A stretch of 6,516 bases of DNA from Methanospirillum hungatei (GTDB lineage Archaea > Halobacteriota > Methanomicrobia > Methanomicrobiales > Methanospirillaceae). A model generated the notes under the pieces. That model saw nothing but the letters and a program-made list of their open reading frames with translations, ran no database searches and had not been told where the DNA came from. The position numbers were made by a program, and so were the translations under genes. Where the stretch lies: NCBI RefSeq assembly GCF_020216685.1, contig NZ_JAIWNS010000235.1, positions 1 through 6,516 of the forward strand, given 5' to 3'. The stretch's first letter is position 1; each line of letters starts with the position of its first letter. Shown in pieces: positions 1 to 6,433 of this stretch.

Positions 1-76
1 ATCATAAATGTGTTGGTAAAAGAAGGCTAATTTATAGATTTAATATAGGCAGCGCATATGCTAAGTAGTTATAAAT
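1..76. other. AT-rich non-coding left edge
   Basis: This stretch is visibly richer in A and T than the genes beside it, and no reading frame in it resembles a protein. It replaces the sequence that should encode the second half of the response-regulator domain ending at 77. Reading on past the stop in the same frame gives nothing like the missing receiver half, and neither other frame resumes it. It could be the edge of a mobile element or deletion scar lying mostly outside the window, but no transposase or clear element end is visible. Confidence 0.5.
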
Positions 77-79
77 CTA
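35..79. repeat. Imperfect palindrome at the broken end of the response regulator
   Basis: TAGATTTA at 35-42 is the exact reverse complement of TAAATCTA at 72-79. The perfect 8-base palindrome GCATATGC at 54-61 lies almost at the midpoint between them. The right arm contains the stop codon of the truncated response regulator (77-79, minus strand). It could be a transcription terminator, a protein-binding site or a recombination remnant; the sequence does not decide between these. Confidence 0.45.
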
Positions 80-259
80 CAGATTCAGGTCAAGGAGGAT
101 GAGGTCTGTATCCGGGTGTTCCTCCAGTCTTTCCAGTGCCTTCTCTGCATCCTCTGCTTCCGAGACCTCATAGCCCTCCATCGTGAGCCGGTTTTTTAAA
201 AATTCCCGAATCGCGGGATCATCATCGACTATCAGGAGCCTGGCATCCGGGGGTACCAT
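77..259 (-). pseudogene. Truncated response regulator receiver domain
   Basis: This is the N-terminal half of a CheY-like receiver domain, the part of two-component systems that accepts phosphate from a histidine kinase. The acidic pocket is visible as D12-D13-D14 after the first beta strand (LLIVDDD). The phospho-acceptor is D57 in LILLDLNL. The frame then stops at residue 60, whereas receivers are normally about 120 residues, so the conserved Thr/Ser of strand 4, the conserved Lys of strand 5 and the last helices are absent. The ATG at 259 has a weak GAGGT upstream and fits the usual receiver start. It lies 52 bases downstream of the RNase HI gene on the same strand and could share its transcript. 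A stable phosphorylatable fold is unlikely, so I treat it as a remnant; a functional mini-protein cannot be excluded. Domain identity is certain, pseudogene status is inferred. Confidence 0.82.
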
Positions 260-311
260 GGTACATACCTCTGCGTCCGAGGTGATAATTCTAAAGGATC
301 TCTATGGGTCA

Positions 312-716
312 TTACCGGTGCCGGTCCAGTTCCTCATTACACAGCCGGTCACAGTACCCGATATCTGGATGAGTTCGTGGCACATGCTCCCAGGTACAAT
401 GTGAGAACCGGGATGCAAGAACCATAACCTCATCATACAGGGCTTTCAGATGAGGTTTATTGATCCGGTATACTCCGGTTATCTGCCTGATGACGAGCTG
501 ACTATCTGAGTACACGTGTATCGCCTCCTTTGTCTCTTCAGCGGCCCTCGTGAGCGCTTTTATAATGGCTGTATATTCTGCGACATTGTTTGTGGTCTGA
601 CCAAGAAAGCAGACATGCTCAAAAATCCGGTTGCCATTCTCATCTTTTATCTGATATGAACAGGCAGCAGGACCAGGGTTTCCCCGTGATGCCCCGTCGG
701 TATATATCATCATCAT
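312..716 (-). CDS. rnhA: Ribonuclease HI (RNase H1 family)
   Basis: This cytoplasmic enzyme cuts the RNA strand of RNA-DNA hybrids, for example at replication primers and R-loops. The four acidic metal-binding residues are all recognisable: D7 in IYTDGASRGNPGP, E47 in TTNNVAEYTAI, D71 in VYSDSQLVI and D123 in CDRLCNEEL. At 134 residues it is shorter than the E. coli enzyme (155). The short segment between D71 and the C-terminal part suggests that the basic protrusion is missing, as is known for archaeal RNase HI. The start is ambiguous among three consecutive ATGs (716, 713, 710). No Shine-Dalgarno is seen, but a TATA-like box about 30 bases upstream suggests a leaderless or very short-leader transcript. 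It is divergent from the exporter gene at 962 and upstream of the broken response regulator. All active-site residues are present, so it is probably functional. Confidence 0.93.
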   Translation of the reverse strand: MMMIYTDGASRGNPGPAACSYQIKDENGNRIFEHVCFLGQTTNNVAEYTAIIKALTRAAEETKEAIHVYSDSQLVIRQITGVYRINKPHLKALYDEVMVLASRFSHCTWEHVPRTHPDIGYCDRLCNEELDRHR

Positions 717-743
717 TGAGTATACTGATACCCCAAGGTCCTA

Positions 744-751
744 CTTATAGG
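744..751 (-). promoter_or_regulatory. Possible TATA box for the RNase HI gene
   Basis: On the minus strand this reads CCTATAAG, about 30 bases before the ATG at 716. That is the usual archaeal TATA-to-start distance for a transcript that begins at or next to its start codon. This fits the absence of a ribosome-binding site. The match to the consensus is only partial. Confidence 0.3.
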
Positions 752-875
752 AATTGCTATCCGGAGTAAAAGGACATTCACACCAAATGGTTGCACATAC
801 TTGATGAGTAATCAGGATTATAGTGTAATGGGAAATTTTTTGCAATAATTCAGAAAATTTGACTTAAACAATGAA

Positions 876-954
876 GTACAGGGAGTGTACAGGCTTTGGA
901 ATCCCTTTGTTTCGCATCATTCCATACCTGAATACGGTCACTGTACCGTACAGG
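876..954. promoter_or_regulatory. GTACAG repeat cluster, possible operator
   Basis: GTACAGG occurs three times on the plus strand, at 876-882, 887-893 and 948-954. The first two are 11 bases apart, about one helical turn. The third is the right half of the 13-base palindrome CTGTACCGTACAG at 941-953, which ends nine bases before the exporter start codon at 962. Repeated and inverted half-sites with helical spacing are typical of a dimeric repressor or activator site. The regulator is unknown, and the position suggests control of the LysE-type gene. Chance repetition cannot be ruled out. Confidence 0.42.
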
Positions 955-961
955 CAGTCCT

Positions 962-1585
962 ATGAGTATTTTAGAGCTTGCCCTGATGGGGTTTATTATT
1001 GGTCTTACCGGTGCCCTCGCCCCGGGTCCGACGTTGATTGCAACCATCCGGTCTGCCCTTCATGTTGGCTGGACTGGAGGGCCGCGGGTTACTCTTGGCC
1101 ATGTCATTGCTGAGATGGTCATTGTTGTGCTCATCGCCGCCGGCATCTCATCATTTCCTGACACCCTCCACCCGGCCATTGCAGGAATTGGCGGTTCAGC
1201 CCTGATCTTATTTGGGGGATTGACTCTTTTCGGAGCACGTAAAGCAGCAATCTCATCTGATATCAGTATGGAATCCTCATCAGGCCCGGTCCTTGCCGGA
1301 CTCCTGACCAGTGTGTCAAACCCGTACTTCTGGATATGGTGGTTTTCCGTTGGGAGTGCCCTCCTTATCAGTTCTCTTTCCCAGGGCCCTGCCGGACTTG
1401 CAGCATTCATCGCCGGCCACTGGGCAGCAGATCTGGGGTGGTTCACGCTGGTATCAGTCAGCATTCACCGGAGTAGGACGATGCTTGGCAATCGTATGTA
1501 TCAGGGGATTCTTGTGCTCTGCGGGGTTATACTGGTACTCTTTGGTATCTGGTTTCTGACCCGGGCATTTCTTCCCGCTTTCTGA
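962..1585 (+). CDS. LysE/RhtB family exporter
   Basis: This is an integral membrane protein of 207 residues, the usual size for the LysE/RhtB superfamily, whose characterised members export amino acids or related small molecules. Six hydrophobic segments can be placed at about 4-24, 46-64, 71-91, 110-135, 142-165 and 182-204. Family signatures are the PGP at residues 21-23 after the first helix, G46-H47 with E51 in the second segment, and an SNPYFWIWW stretch at about 119-127. The ATG is well placed before the first helix, but no Shine-Dalgarno precedes it. The GTACAG repeat cluster just upstream may regulate it. The next gene, a membrane histidine kinase, starts 57 bases downstream on the same strand and might be co-transcribed. 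The substrate cannot be deduced from sequence. Confidence 0.9.
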   Translation: MSILELALMGFIIGLTGALAPGPTLIATIRSALHVGWTGGPRVTLGHVIAEMVIVVLIAAGISSFPDTLHPAIAGIGGSALILFGGLTLFGARKAAISSDISMESSSGPVLAGLLTSVSNPYFWIWWFSVGSALLISSLSQGPAGLAAFIAGHWAADLGWFTLVSVSIHRSRTMLGNRMYQGILVLCGVILVLFGIWFLTRAFLPAF

Positions 1586-1595
1586 ATCAGGATCA

Positions 1596-1608
1596 AACCA
1601 TATATCAT
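1596..1608 (+). promoter_or_regulatory. Possible BRE/TATA promoter for the Cache-type kinase
   Basis: An AAACCATATATCA element (purine-rich BRE-like bases followed by a TATA-like core) lies about 35-45 bases before the ATG at 1643, within the 57-base gap after the exporter. Archaeal spacing would place the transcript start near 1630, giving a leader of roughly a dozen bases. It suggests the kinase can be transcribed independently of the exporter. Confidence 0.35.
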
Positions 1609-1642
1609 ATCTACTTGTCAGGATAATCTGTCATATACCAGA

Positions 1643-3181
1643 ATGAACCGATTCCTGCAGGTAGTTATTATCTCGCTGGCAGGTCTGCTTATTTTTGGTG
1701 CTCTCTTCACGATTTTCAGCATCTCAATAAAGGAGGATGAGATGCGTCAGGATCTTCTCACCGATACCAGGATTGCGTCAGTGGGAATAATCAGGGACGA
1801 TCTGTATCAATTAGAGGGAACGATATCTGACCTGAACTCACCTGCATATGGTCGGATAAAAAAATATCTTACTGAGGTGGCGCAAAGCCGCCCTCTTTCC
1901 AGGTTTGTGTATCTGCTCTTGAAGAACCCTGATGGAGAACTGGTATTTTTGGCCGACTCTGAACCGGTAACTTCGGATATGTACTCGCACCCGGGTCAGA
2001 GATACCCTGAGGCATCCGGATTAATCAGGGATATGTTCATCCATCCGCACGAGAGTGTTGAAGGCCCGCTCTCAGATCGATGGGGGCGATGGATGACCGG
2101 CCTTGTGCCGATATATGGCCCGGATGATACTACGGTCCGTGCAGTCCTTGGCATAGACATTGATGCGACATCCTGGGAGAGTGGTGTCTTCAAAGCTGTC
2201 CTTATTCCGGTTATCATCACGGCTCTTCTCTGCCTGCTTGCCATCATCCTTTCAATTCTCTGGATGAGAAAGGATAGGGAACGGGAGTTGCTCCGTGATG
2301 CCGAAGCGAAGGCCAGGATGCAGGCTGAAGAACTTGCCGTTCAGAACCAGGAGCTCATGCACATCAAAGAAGAACTTGCATTAATGACCTCTGATCTGGA
2401 AAGCCGGGTAACTGAAGGGACGGCAGAGATCCGCAAGCTGAATGAGGAACTGAAGGAACGTGCACAAAAGGTTGAATCACTTCTTATCCAGAAGGATCAG
2501 TTCATATACCAGCTGGCCCATGATCTCCGGACACCCCTGACTCCCATGGTTGCCATCCTCCCGCTGGTAAAAGAGGCGATAAAGGATCCTGATTCTCAAA
2601 TTCTGCTTGATATGTTCCAGAAAAGTCTCAGGTACATGGAGCAGATGGTTGAGGATATCATGGATCTTATCAGGCTTAACAGCCATCATACCATTGATGA
2701 CATTGAGGAGATGAACCTCAAGTCCCTGATAGATGAAGAGATTCAGGCTAATTCATTCATGGCAGATGAGAAAGAGGTGGTATTTTCCAATGAAGTCCCA
2801 CCGGAGGTCTTCCTTCATCTGTCCAGGGTGTATTCACACCAGCTCTTCCGGAATCTCATAAACAATGCTGTAAAATTTAATGCCTTTAAAGGAACGGTCA
2901 CCATTCGCTATCATGAAACGCCAACCGGGCATGAGATCTCCATTCAGGACACGGGGATTGGCATTCATCCTGATGATATCCATAGAATATGGGATGAGTT
3001 TTTTATATCCGACACCTCCCGTCATGATCCGGAGTCCAAAGGGCTTGGTCTTTCGATAGTCAGGAAGATTGTTGATCTTCATGGTGGCACCATCTCTGTC
3101 GAAAGTCCGGGCACAGGAAAAGGTGCCACCTTTACGGTCATGATTCCAAAAAAACGGAATAATCCAAAGATAAATGAGTAA
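1643..3181 (+). CDS. Membrane sensor histidine kinase with Cache-like extracellular domain
   Basis: This 512-residue two-component kinase appears complete. A transmembrane helix at about 5-28 and a second at about 184-207 enclose an extracellular region. Its end, around 145-178, carries W147, W150, a PIYGP turn and VLGIDID, which resembles the C-terminal part of PDC/Cache sensor domains that bind small ligands. A charged coiled coil (about 210-285) leads to the dimerisation domain with H293 in AHDLRTPL, the predicted phosphorylated histidine. The ATP-binding domain shows the N box (NLINNAVKFN, N408), the G1 box DTGIG (436-440), the F-box-like WDEFF (450-454) and the G2 box GLGL (467-470). No PAS or HAMP domain is evident. 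The ATG at 1643 directly precedes the first helix. It is convergent with the PAS protein gene, 79 bases apart. No intact partner regulator lies in the window, and its ligand is unknown. Confidence 0.93.
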   Translation: MNRFLQVVIISLAGLLIFGALFTIFSISIKEDEMRQDLLTDTRIASVGIIRDDLYQLEGTISDLNSPAYGRIKKYLTEVAQSRPLSRFVYLLLKNPDGELVFLADSEPVTSDMYSHPGQRYPEASGLIRDMFIHPHESVEGPLSDRWGRWMTGLVPIYGPDDTTVRAVLGIDIDATSWESGVFKAVLIPVIITALLCLLAIILSILWMRKDRERELLRDAEAKARMQAEELAVQNQELMHIKEELALMTSDLESRVTEGTAEIRKLNEELKERAQKVESLLIQKDQFIYQLAHDLRTPLTPMVAILPLVKEAIKDPDSQILLDMFQKSLRYMEQMVEDIMDLIRLNSHHTIDDIEEMNLKSLIDEEIQANSFMADEKEVVFSNEVPPEVFLHLSRVYSHQLFRNLINNAVKFNAFKGTVTIRYHETPTGHEISIQDTGIGIHPDDIHRIWDEFFISDTSRHDPESKGLGLSIVRKIVDLHGGTISVESPGTGKGATFTVMIPKKRNNPKINE

Positions 3182-3204
3182 GGAATAGATGATCGAACCG
3201 TTCT

Positions 3205-3235
3205 GGTCCCTTCCTCCAGTGGAAAAGAAGGGGTC
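3205..3235. terminator. Possible hairpin between convergent genes
   Basis: GGTCCCTTC at 3205-3213 can pair with GAAGGGGTC at 3227-3235, giving nine pairs of which two are G-U in plus-strand RNA, with a 13-base loop. It sits in the 79-base gap between the stop codons of two convergent genes. No clear U-rich tract follows on either strand, so a role in termination or 3'-end stabilisation is only possible. Confidence 0.28.
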
Positions 3236-3260
3236 ATAAAACCATCCGGGCGCGATCAGG

Positions 3261-3983
3261 TCAGGGGAGGTTATGATCCTCCATAAACCCGTCAATGGTT
3301 CGCTTTAAGAATTTCCGGACCTTTTCAGACTCGGTAAATCCCTGATCAAGCCGGTCAACAATTGACGTTATCATCCGCACTCCCCTGAGGACCTGCTCCT
3401 CTTGTGGTCCATCCATAAGTCCTGCACTCATGGAGATCAACGTGAGCGGATTTTTGATCTCATCATTTAACGCGGCAAGCTGAGCCATATTCTTGTCTAT
3501 CTGTGCAACTGCACGTTCCTGATCTGAAAGAAGTTCGAGTTCATGGGTTATGTCGCGTCCGATGCAAAACCTGAGCATGGACTGTTCCATCTCCACAAAC
3601 CTGATCTGCATATCAAGCGCGATCCGCTTTCCGTCCGGATTGTAGAACCGGAAGATGAACCTGCCTCCTTCAGGTGTTGGATGATTCCAGTGTTCTATCA
3701 GGTCTTTACAATCCTCCATATCTGCAGTGCACATGGGAAGCCGGGAAATGGGAAGCCCCACAATCTTTTCTGATGTAAGCCCGGTGAGTTCTTCAAACCT
3801 TGGATTACAAACGAGTACTCCTTCTTCGTCTCCGATGATAACCGGGTCAGGGAGAGATTTGAAGAGCGCCTCCCACCGTATGTATACTGCTTTTAGTCGT
3901 CTGTTCACCTGGTCGAGTGTTATTTGCAGATTTTCTGATGGAGTAGCATTGTCTTGTTCAGAATTGGTATCCTTCATCATCAT
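3261..3983 (-). CDS. Soluble PAS protein with degenerate kinase dimerisation domain
   Basis: This 240-residue protein has no membrane segment. A short helical N-terminus (about 17-37) precedes one PAS domain (about 38-150: SLPDPVIIGDEEGVLVCNPRFEELTG through FCIGRDITHELE). A segment resembling a histidine kinase dimerisation domain follows (about 155-215). Where kinases have HEIKNPL, this protein has DEIKNPL, so the phospho-acceptor histidine is replaced by D174. No ATP-binding domain follows, and the frame ends after a short LDQGFTESEKVRKFL tail. From memory, Methanomicrobiales encode a family of PAS proteins with this DEI-NPL motif and a similar tail, so this is probably full length rather than truncated. 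It cannot be an ordinary histidine kinase; a role as a sensor subunit or partner of another kinase is inference. It starts at one of three consecutive ATGs (3983, 3980, 3977). It lies 74 bases downstream of the triple-PAS kinase on the same strand, so co-expression is plausible. Confidence 0.85.
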   Translation of the reverse strand: MMMKDTNSEQDNATPSENLQITLDQVNRRLKAVYIRWEALFKSLPDPVIIGDEEGVLVCNPRFEELTGLTSEKIVGLPISRLPMCTADMEDCKDLIEHWNHPTPEGGRFIFRFYNPDGKRIALDMQIRFVEMEQSMLRFCIGRDITHELELLSDQERAVAQIDKNMAQLAALNDEIKNPLTLISMSAGLMDGPQEEQVLRGVRMITSIVDRLDQGFTESEKVRKFLKRTIDGFMEDHNLP

Positions 3984-4057
3984 GGATTCTTTTTCCTGTC
4001 ACTGAACTCGTTTATTGGGCATATCCGGAGAGATTGGCTCTGATTCTGGTATACATT

Positions 4058-6343
4058 TTACTCCGCCTGGACAGTGAATCTGACGTGATCGGGAGGAATT
4101 TTCATCTCAAATCTGACTCCCTCACCATAGATACCGTTTTCAACAATCGAAATTCCGGTGATTGCCAGAATCTCCCTGATAAAAAACAGCCCAAGACCGG
4201 TATTTTTTCCATAGCCTCGCAGAAATATCTGTTCTTTCTCCGTATCCACAATCCCCTGCCCGTCATCTTCATATATCAACAGGGGCGATTCCCCAGACAG
4301 ATCTGCATACAATCTGATAGTCGTGACATGATCCCCGTGGCGGAGTGAATTCTCTGCCAGATTATAAAATACCTGATAGATGAGGGCATCCGCATAGACT
4401 TCAAGAGATGGAATATCACATACGGCTTTTAGGTCAATTGATACCTGCCGAACGGCCCGTTCAAATAAATCATGAATATTATGCCAGACAGGCTCGTGAA
4501 TGCCGATCTCCTGGTATGCTTTACTAAAGTCGATCAGTTTTCCAATATCCTGAATGGCGTTCTTCTGATGGGCAAGTATCTCTTTTACCTTCGGATTATC
4601 TGTCTCACTCTCGGCAAAGAACCTAAAACCGTCAATAACCGTCACCTTGTTCCTGATATCATGCCTCGTCAGGGAGGAGAGCAGCATCAGTTTATTTGCC
4701 AGCTCTGACTGCTTTTTTTCTGCATTTTTTAATTCAGTGATATCTCTGATGGTTTCTATTGCTCCAATCATTGAGCCTTTTGAATCATAGAGCGGTCCGG
4801 CAAGCGCCCATTTATATCGAATTTCCCCTTCCTTGCCGTGATAGATGACTTCAGCAGAGTAAATGCCATTCTCTTCATTGACATTTGTGTAATACTGTGA
4901 AATATCAAGGTCAGGCCGGATTATCTTATCAATAAGCATGGGTCGGTCTTCACCATATACTGCCTGTGCATGAGACATCTTCCCTGCTCTGATCTCTTCT
5001 TCTGATCTTCCTGAGAAGACCCACATAGCCTTGTTCCATGCAAGGACATGTCCGGACATGTCGATTACAAAGGTGGGATCCGGCAGACTATCGAGGATAC
5101 CGGACAGGAGATTTAATGAATCGGAGAGTGCTTCCTTCTCAAGAGTGAGATTCCATATTTTTATCTGATCAGAGATGTCCTGGACATTTAAAATAAGATA
5201 GGGCTCATGATGGTCATCTCTCACAATGGTCAGATCATGTAATGCAGGAAATTCGGAGCCATCCTTTCGAATCCGCATCGCCTCCCCGGTCATATGCCCT
5301 CGTTCGGTTGCTATCCGAATCCAGACCGGAATATCCTCCTTATAATCAGGATGAATATATCCGAAAAATCCTCCCTCTATCGCTTCATCCTGGGTACATC
5401 CATGAATCCGGGCATATGCTTCATTCACAATATCAGGGGCATGGACAGGTCCGGCCATAATGCCTGCCTGTGTGTTTTTCACAATGTCTGCAAGCCGGTG
5501 GATCTCCTCATGCATCCGGGTCTCCATGGTTATATCACGGATTTGAATGAGATTCATGGGAAGATCCTCGAGGACTAACCTGACCAGTCTGATATTGAGG
5601 GTACAGGCCCCTTTGCCGGGGATATCTGTACTCATATTCCATTCGTCTTCTTCAGGCTTTTTTCTCTGTAAGATGTATCTTATCATCTCATTTTGTGTAG
5701 ACCCGGCTGTTTCTCCGATATTTTCATCCCATCCAAACAAGGTGAATGCGGCAGGATTTGCATGGATAACCCTCTCCCCGTTCCAGAGTATGATGGCATC
5801 TGACGCATTTGAAAACAGGGTGAAATATCTTTTTTCTGAGATTTCAAGAGATCTGATACTGTCCCGTATGGATTCAACCATCCTGGATACTGCTTCATTA
5901 ATCCTGTTTATCTCAAGATGTCGCGACGGTCTTATCTGATGATTCAGGTTTCCTCTGGAAATTTCGTCAAGATCTGCAAGCAACATGTCAACCGGTGAGA
6001 AGATATACCTGGACAGAAGGTATGCAAGGGCAAAGGCAAGGATGATGGCAATGAAAATCAGAGATATAGCCAATGCAAGCAGAGATCCTTTCTCCTGCTC
6101 GTAATGCTGTGTGGAATATACTATCTTTGCGACATGATCAATATACCCGGAAGCAGGACTTTCATTATCACCACTCTCAATAAAAAAGAACCTGGTAAGT
6201 GTCTTATTTCTCGCATCAGGAAAGTCCCGGGTTTCATGGGTGGTATATACCTCCTCTGCTATCTCTGCATCGTGCGGATCAGCCGGGACCGGAATTTCGT
6301 CCAGCTGACTTGTGATCATGCCGGTGCTCCCGATAAGATCCAA
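4058..6343 (-). CDS. Triple-PAS membrane histidine kinase, probably N-terminally truncated
   Basis: Residue numbers are from the TTG at 6343. A partial extracellular segment (1-85) is followed by one transmembrane helix (about 87-111), a HAMP linker (about 112-165) and three PAS domains (about 169-276, 283-393, 412-540), the third with a YGEDRPMLID motif. The kinase core has H561 in TRHDIRNKVTVI, the N box NLAENSLRH (N665), DDGQGI (693-698) and TGLGL (715-719), so it looks catalytically competent. The 5' end is unusual: the frame stays open to a TAA at 6431-6433 and encodes plausible protein there, yet has no ATG or GTG. Only TTG at 6343 and ATG at 6319, the latter with GGGAG seven bases upstream, are candidate starts. 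Kinases of this layout normally have an N-terminal helix before the extracellular part, and none is found here. It may be a decayed gene or may still act as a cytoplasmic-input kinase. It probably shares a transcript with the PAS protein gene downstream. Confidence 0.88.
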   Translation of the reverse strand: MDLIGSTGMITSQLDEIPVPADPHDAEIAEEVYTTHETRDFPDARNKTLTRFFFIESGDNESPASGYIDHVAKIVYSTQHYEQEKGSLLALAISLIFIAIILAFALAYLLSRYIFSPVDMLLADLDEISRGNLNHQIRPSRHLEINRINEAVSRMVESIRDSIRSLEISEKRYFTLFSNASDAIILWNGERVIHANPAAFTLFGWDENIGETAGSTQNEMIRYILQRKKPEEDEWNMSTDIPGKGACTLNIRLVRLVLEDLPMNLIQIRDITMETRMHEEIHRLADIVKNTQAGIMAGPVHAPDIVNEAYARIHGCTQDEAIEGGFFGYIHPDYKEDIPVWIRIATERGHMTGEAMRIRKDGSEFPALHDLTIVRDDHHEPYLILNVQDISDQIKIWNLTLEKEALSDSLNLLSGILDSLPDPTFVIDMSGHVLAWNKAMWVFSGRSEEEIRAGKMSHAQAVYGEDRPMLIDKIIRPDLDISQYYTNVNEENGIYSAEVIYHGKEGEIRYKWALAGPLYDSKGSMIGAIETIRDITELKNAEKKQSELANKLMLLSSLTRHDIRNKVTVIDGFRFFAESETDNPKVKEILAHQKNAIQDIGKLIDFSKAYQEIGIHEPVWHNIHDLFERAVRQVSIDLKAVCDIPSLEVYADALIYQVFYNLAENSLRHGDHVTTIRLYADLSGESPLLIYEDDGQGIVDTEKEQIFLRGYGKNTGLGLFFIREILAITGISIVENGIYGEGVRFEMKIPPDHVRFTVQAE

Positions 6344-6433
6344 AGCCAGAACCTGTGAATGCTGGTTTAATACCTGGGTAACCAGAGCATGTAAGGAGAG
6401 TTCACTCCGCTCTTTTGTATAATCTAGAAGTTA

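Noticed and set aside
850..1113. Possible small protein genes in the divergent gap, on either strand
   Set aside because: Both open frames run into the exporter coding region out of frame, have no domain or start signal, and overlap the GTACAG repeat cluster.
1060..1464. Minus-strand open frame of 134 codons
   Set aside because: It is antisense to the membrane helices of the LysE-type exporter, and its composition (many Pro, Ala and Thr residues) is typical of a shadow frame.
2834..3295. Minus-strand open frame of 153 codons
   Set aside because: It is antisense to the ATPase domain of the Cache-type kinase and overlaps the convergent PAS gene end; its translation looks like a mirror of coding sequence.
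4034..4348. Plus-strand open frame of 104 codons with a hydrophobic start
   Set aside because: It lies almost wholly antisense to the well-supported ATP-binding domain of the triple-PAS kinase and shows no recognisable domain.
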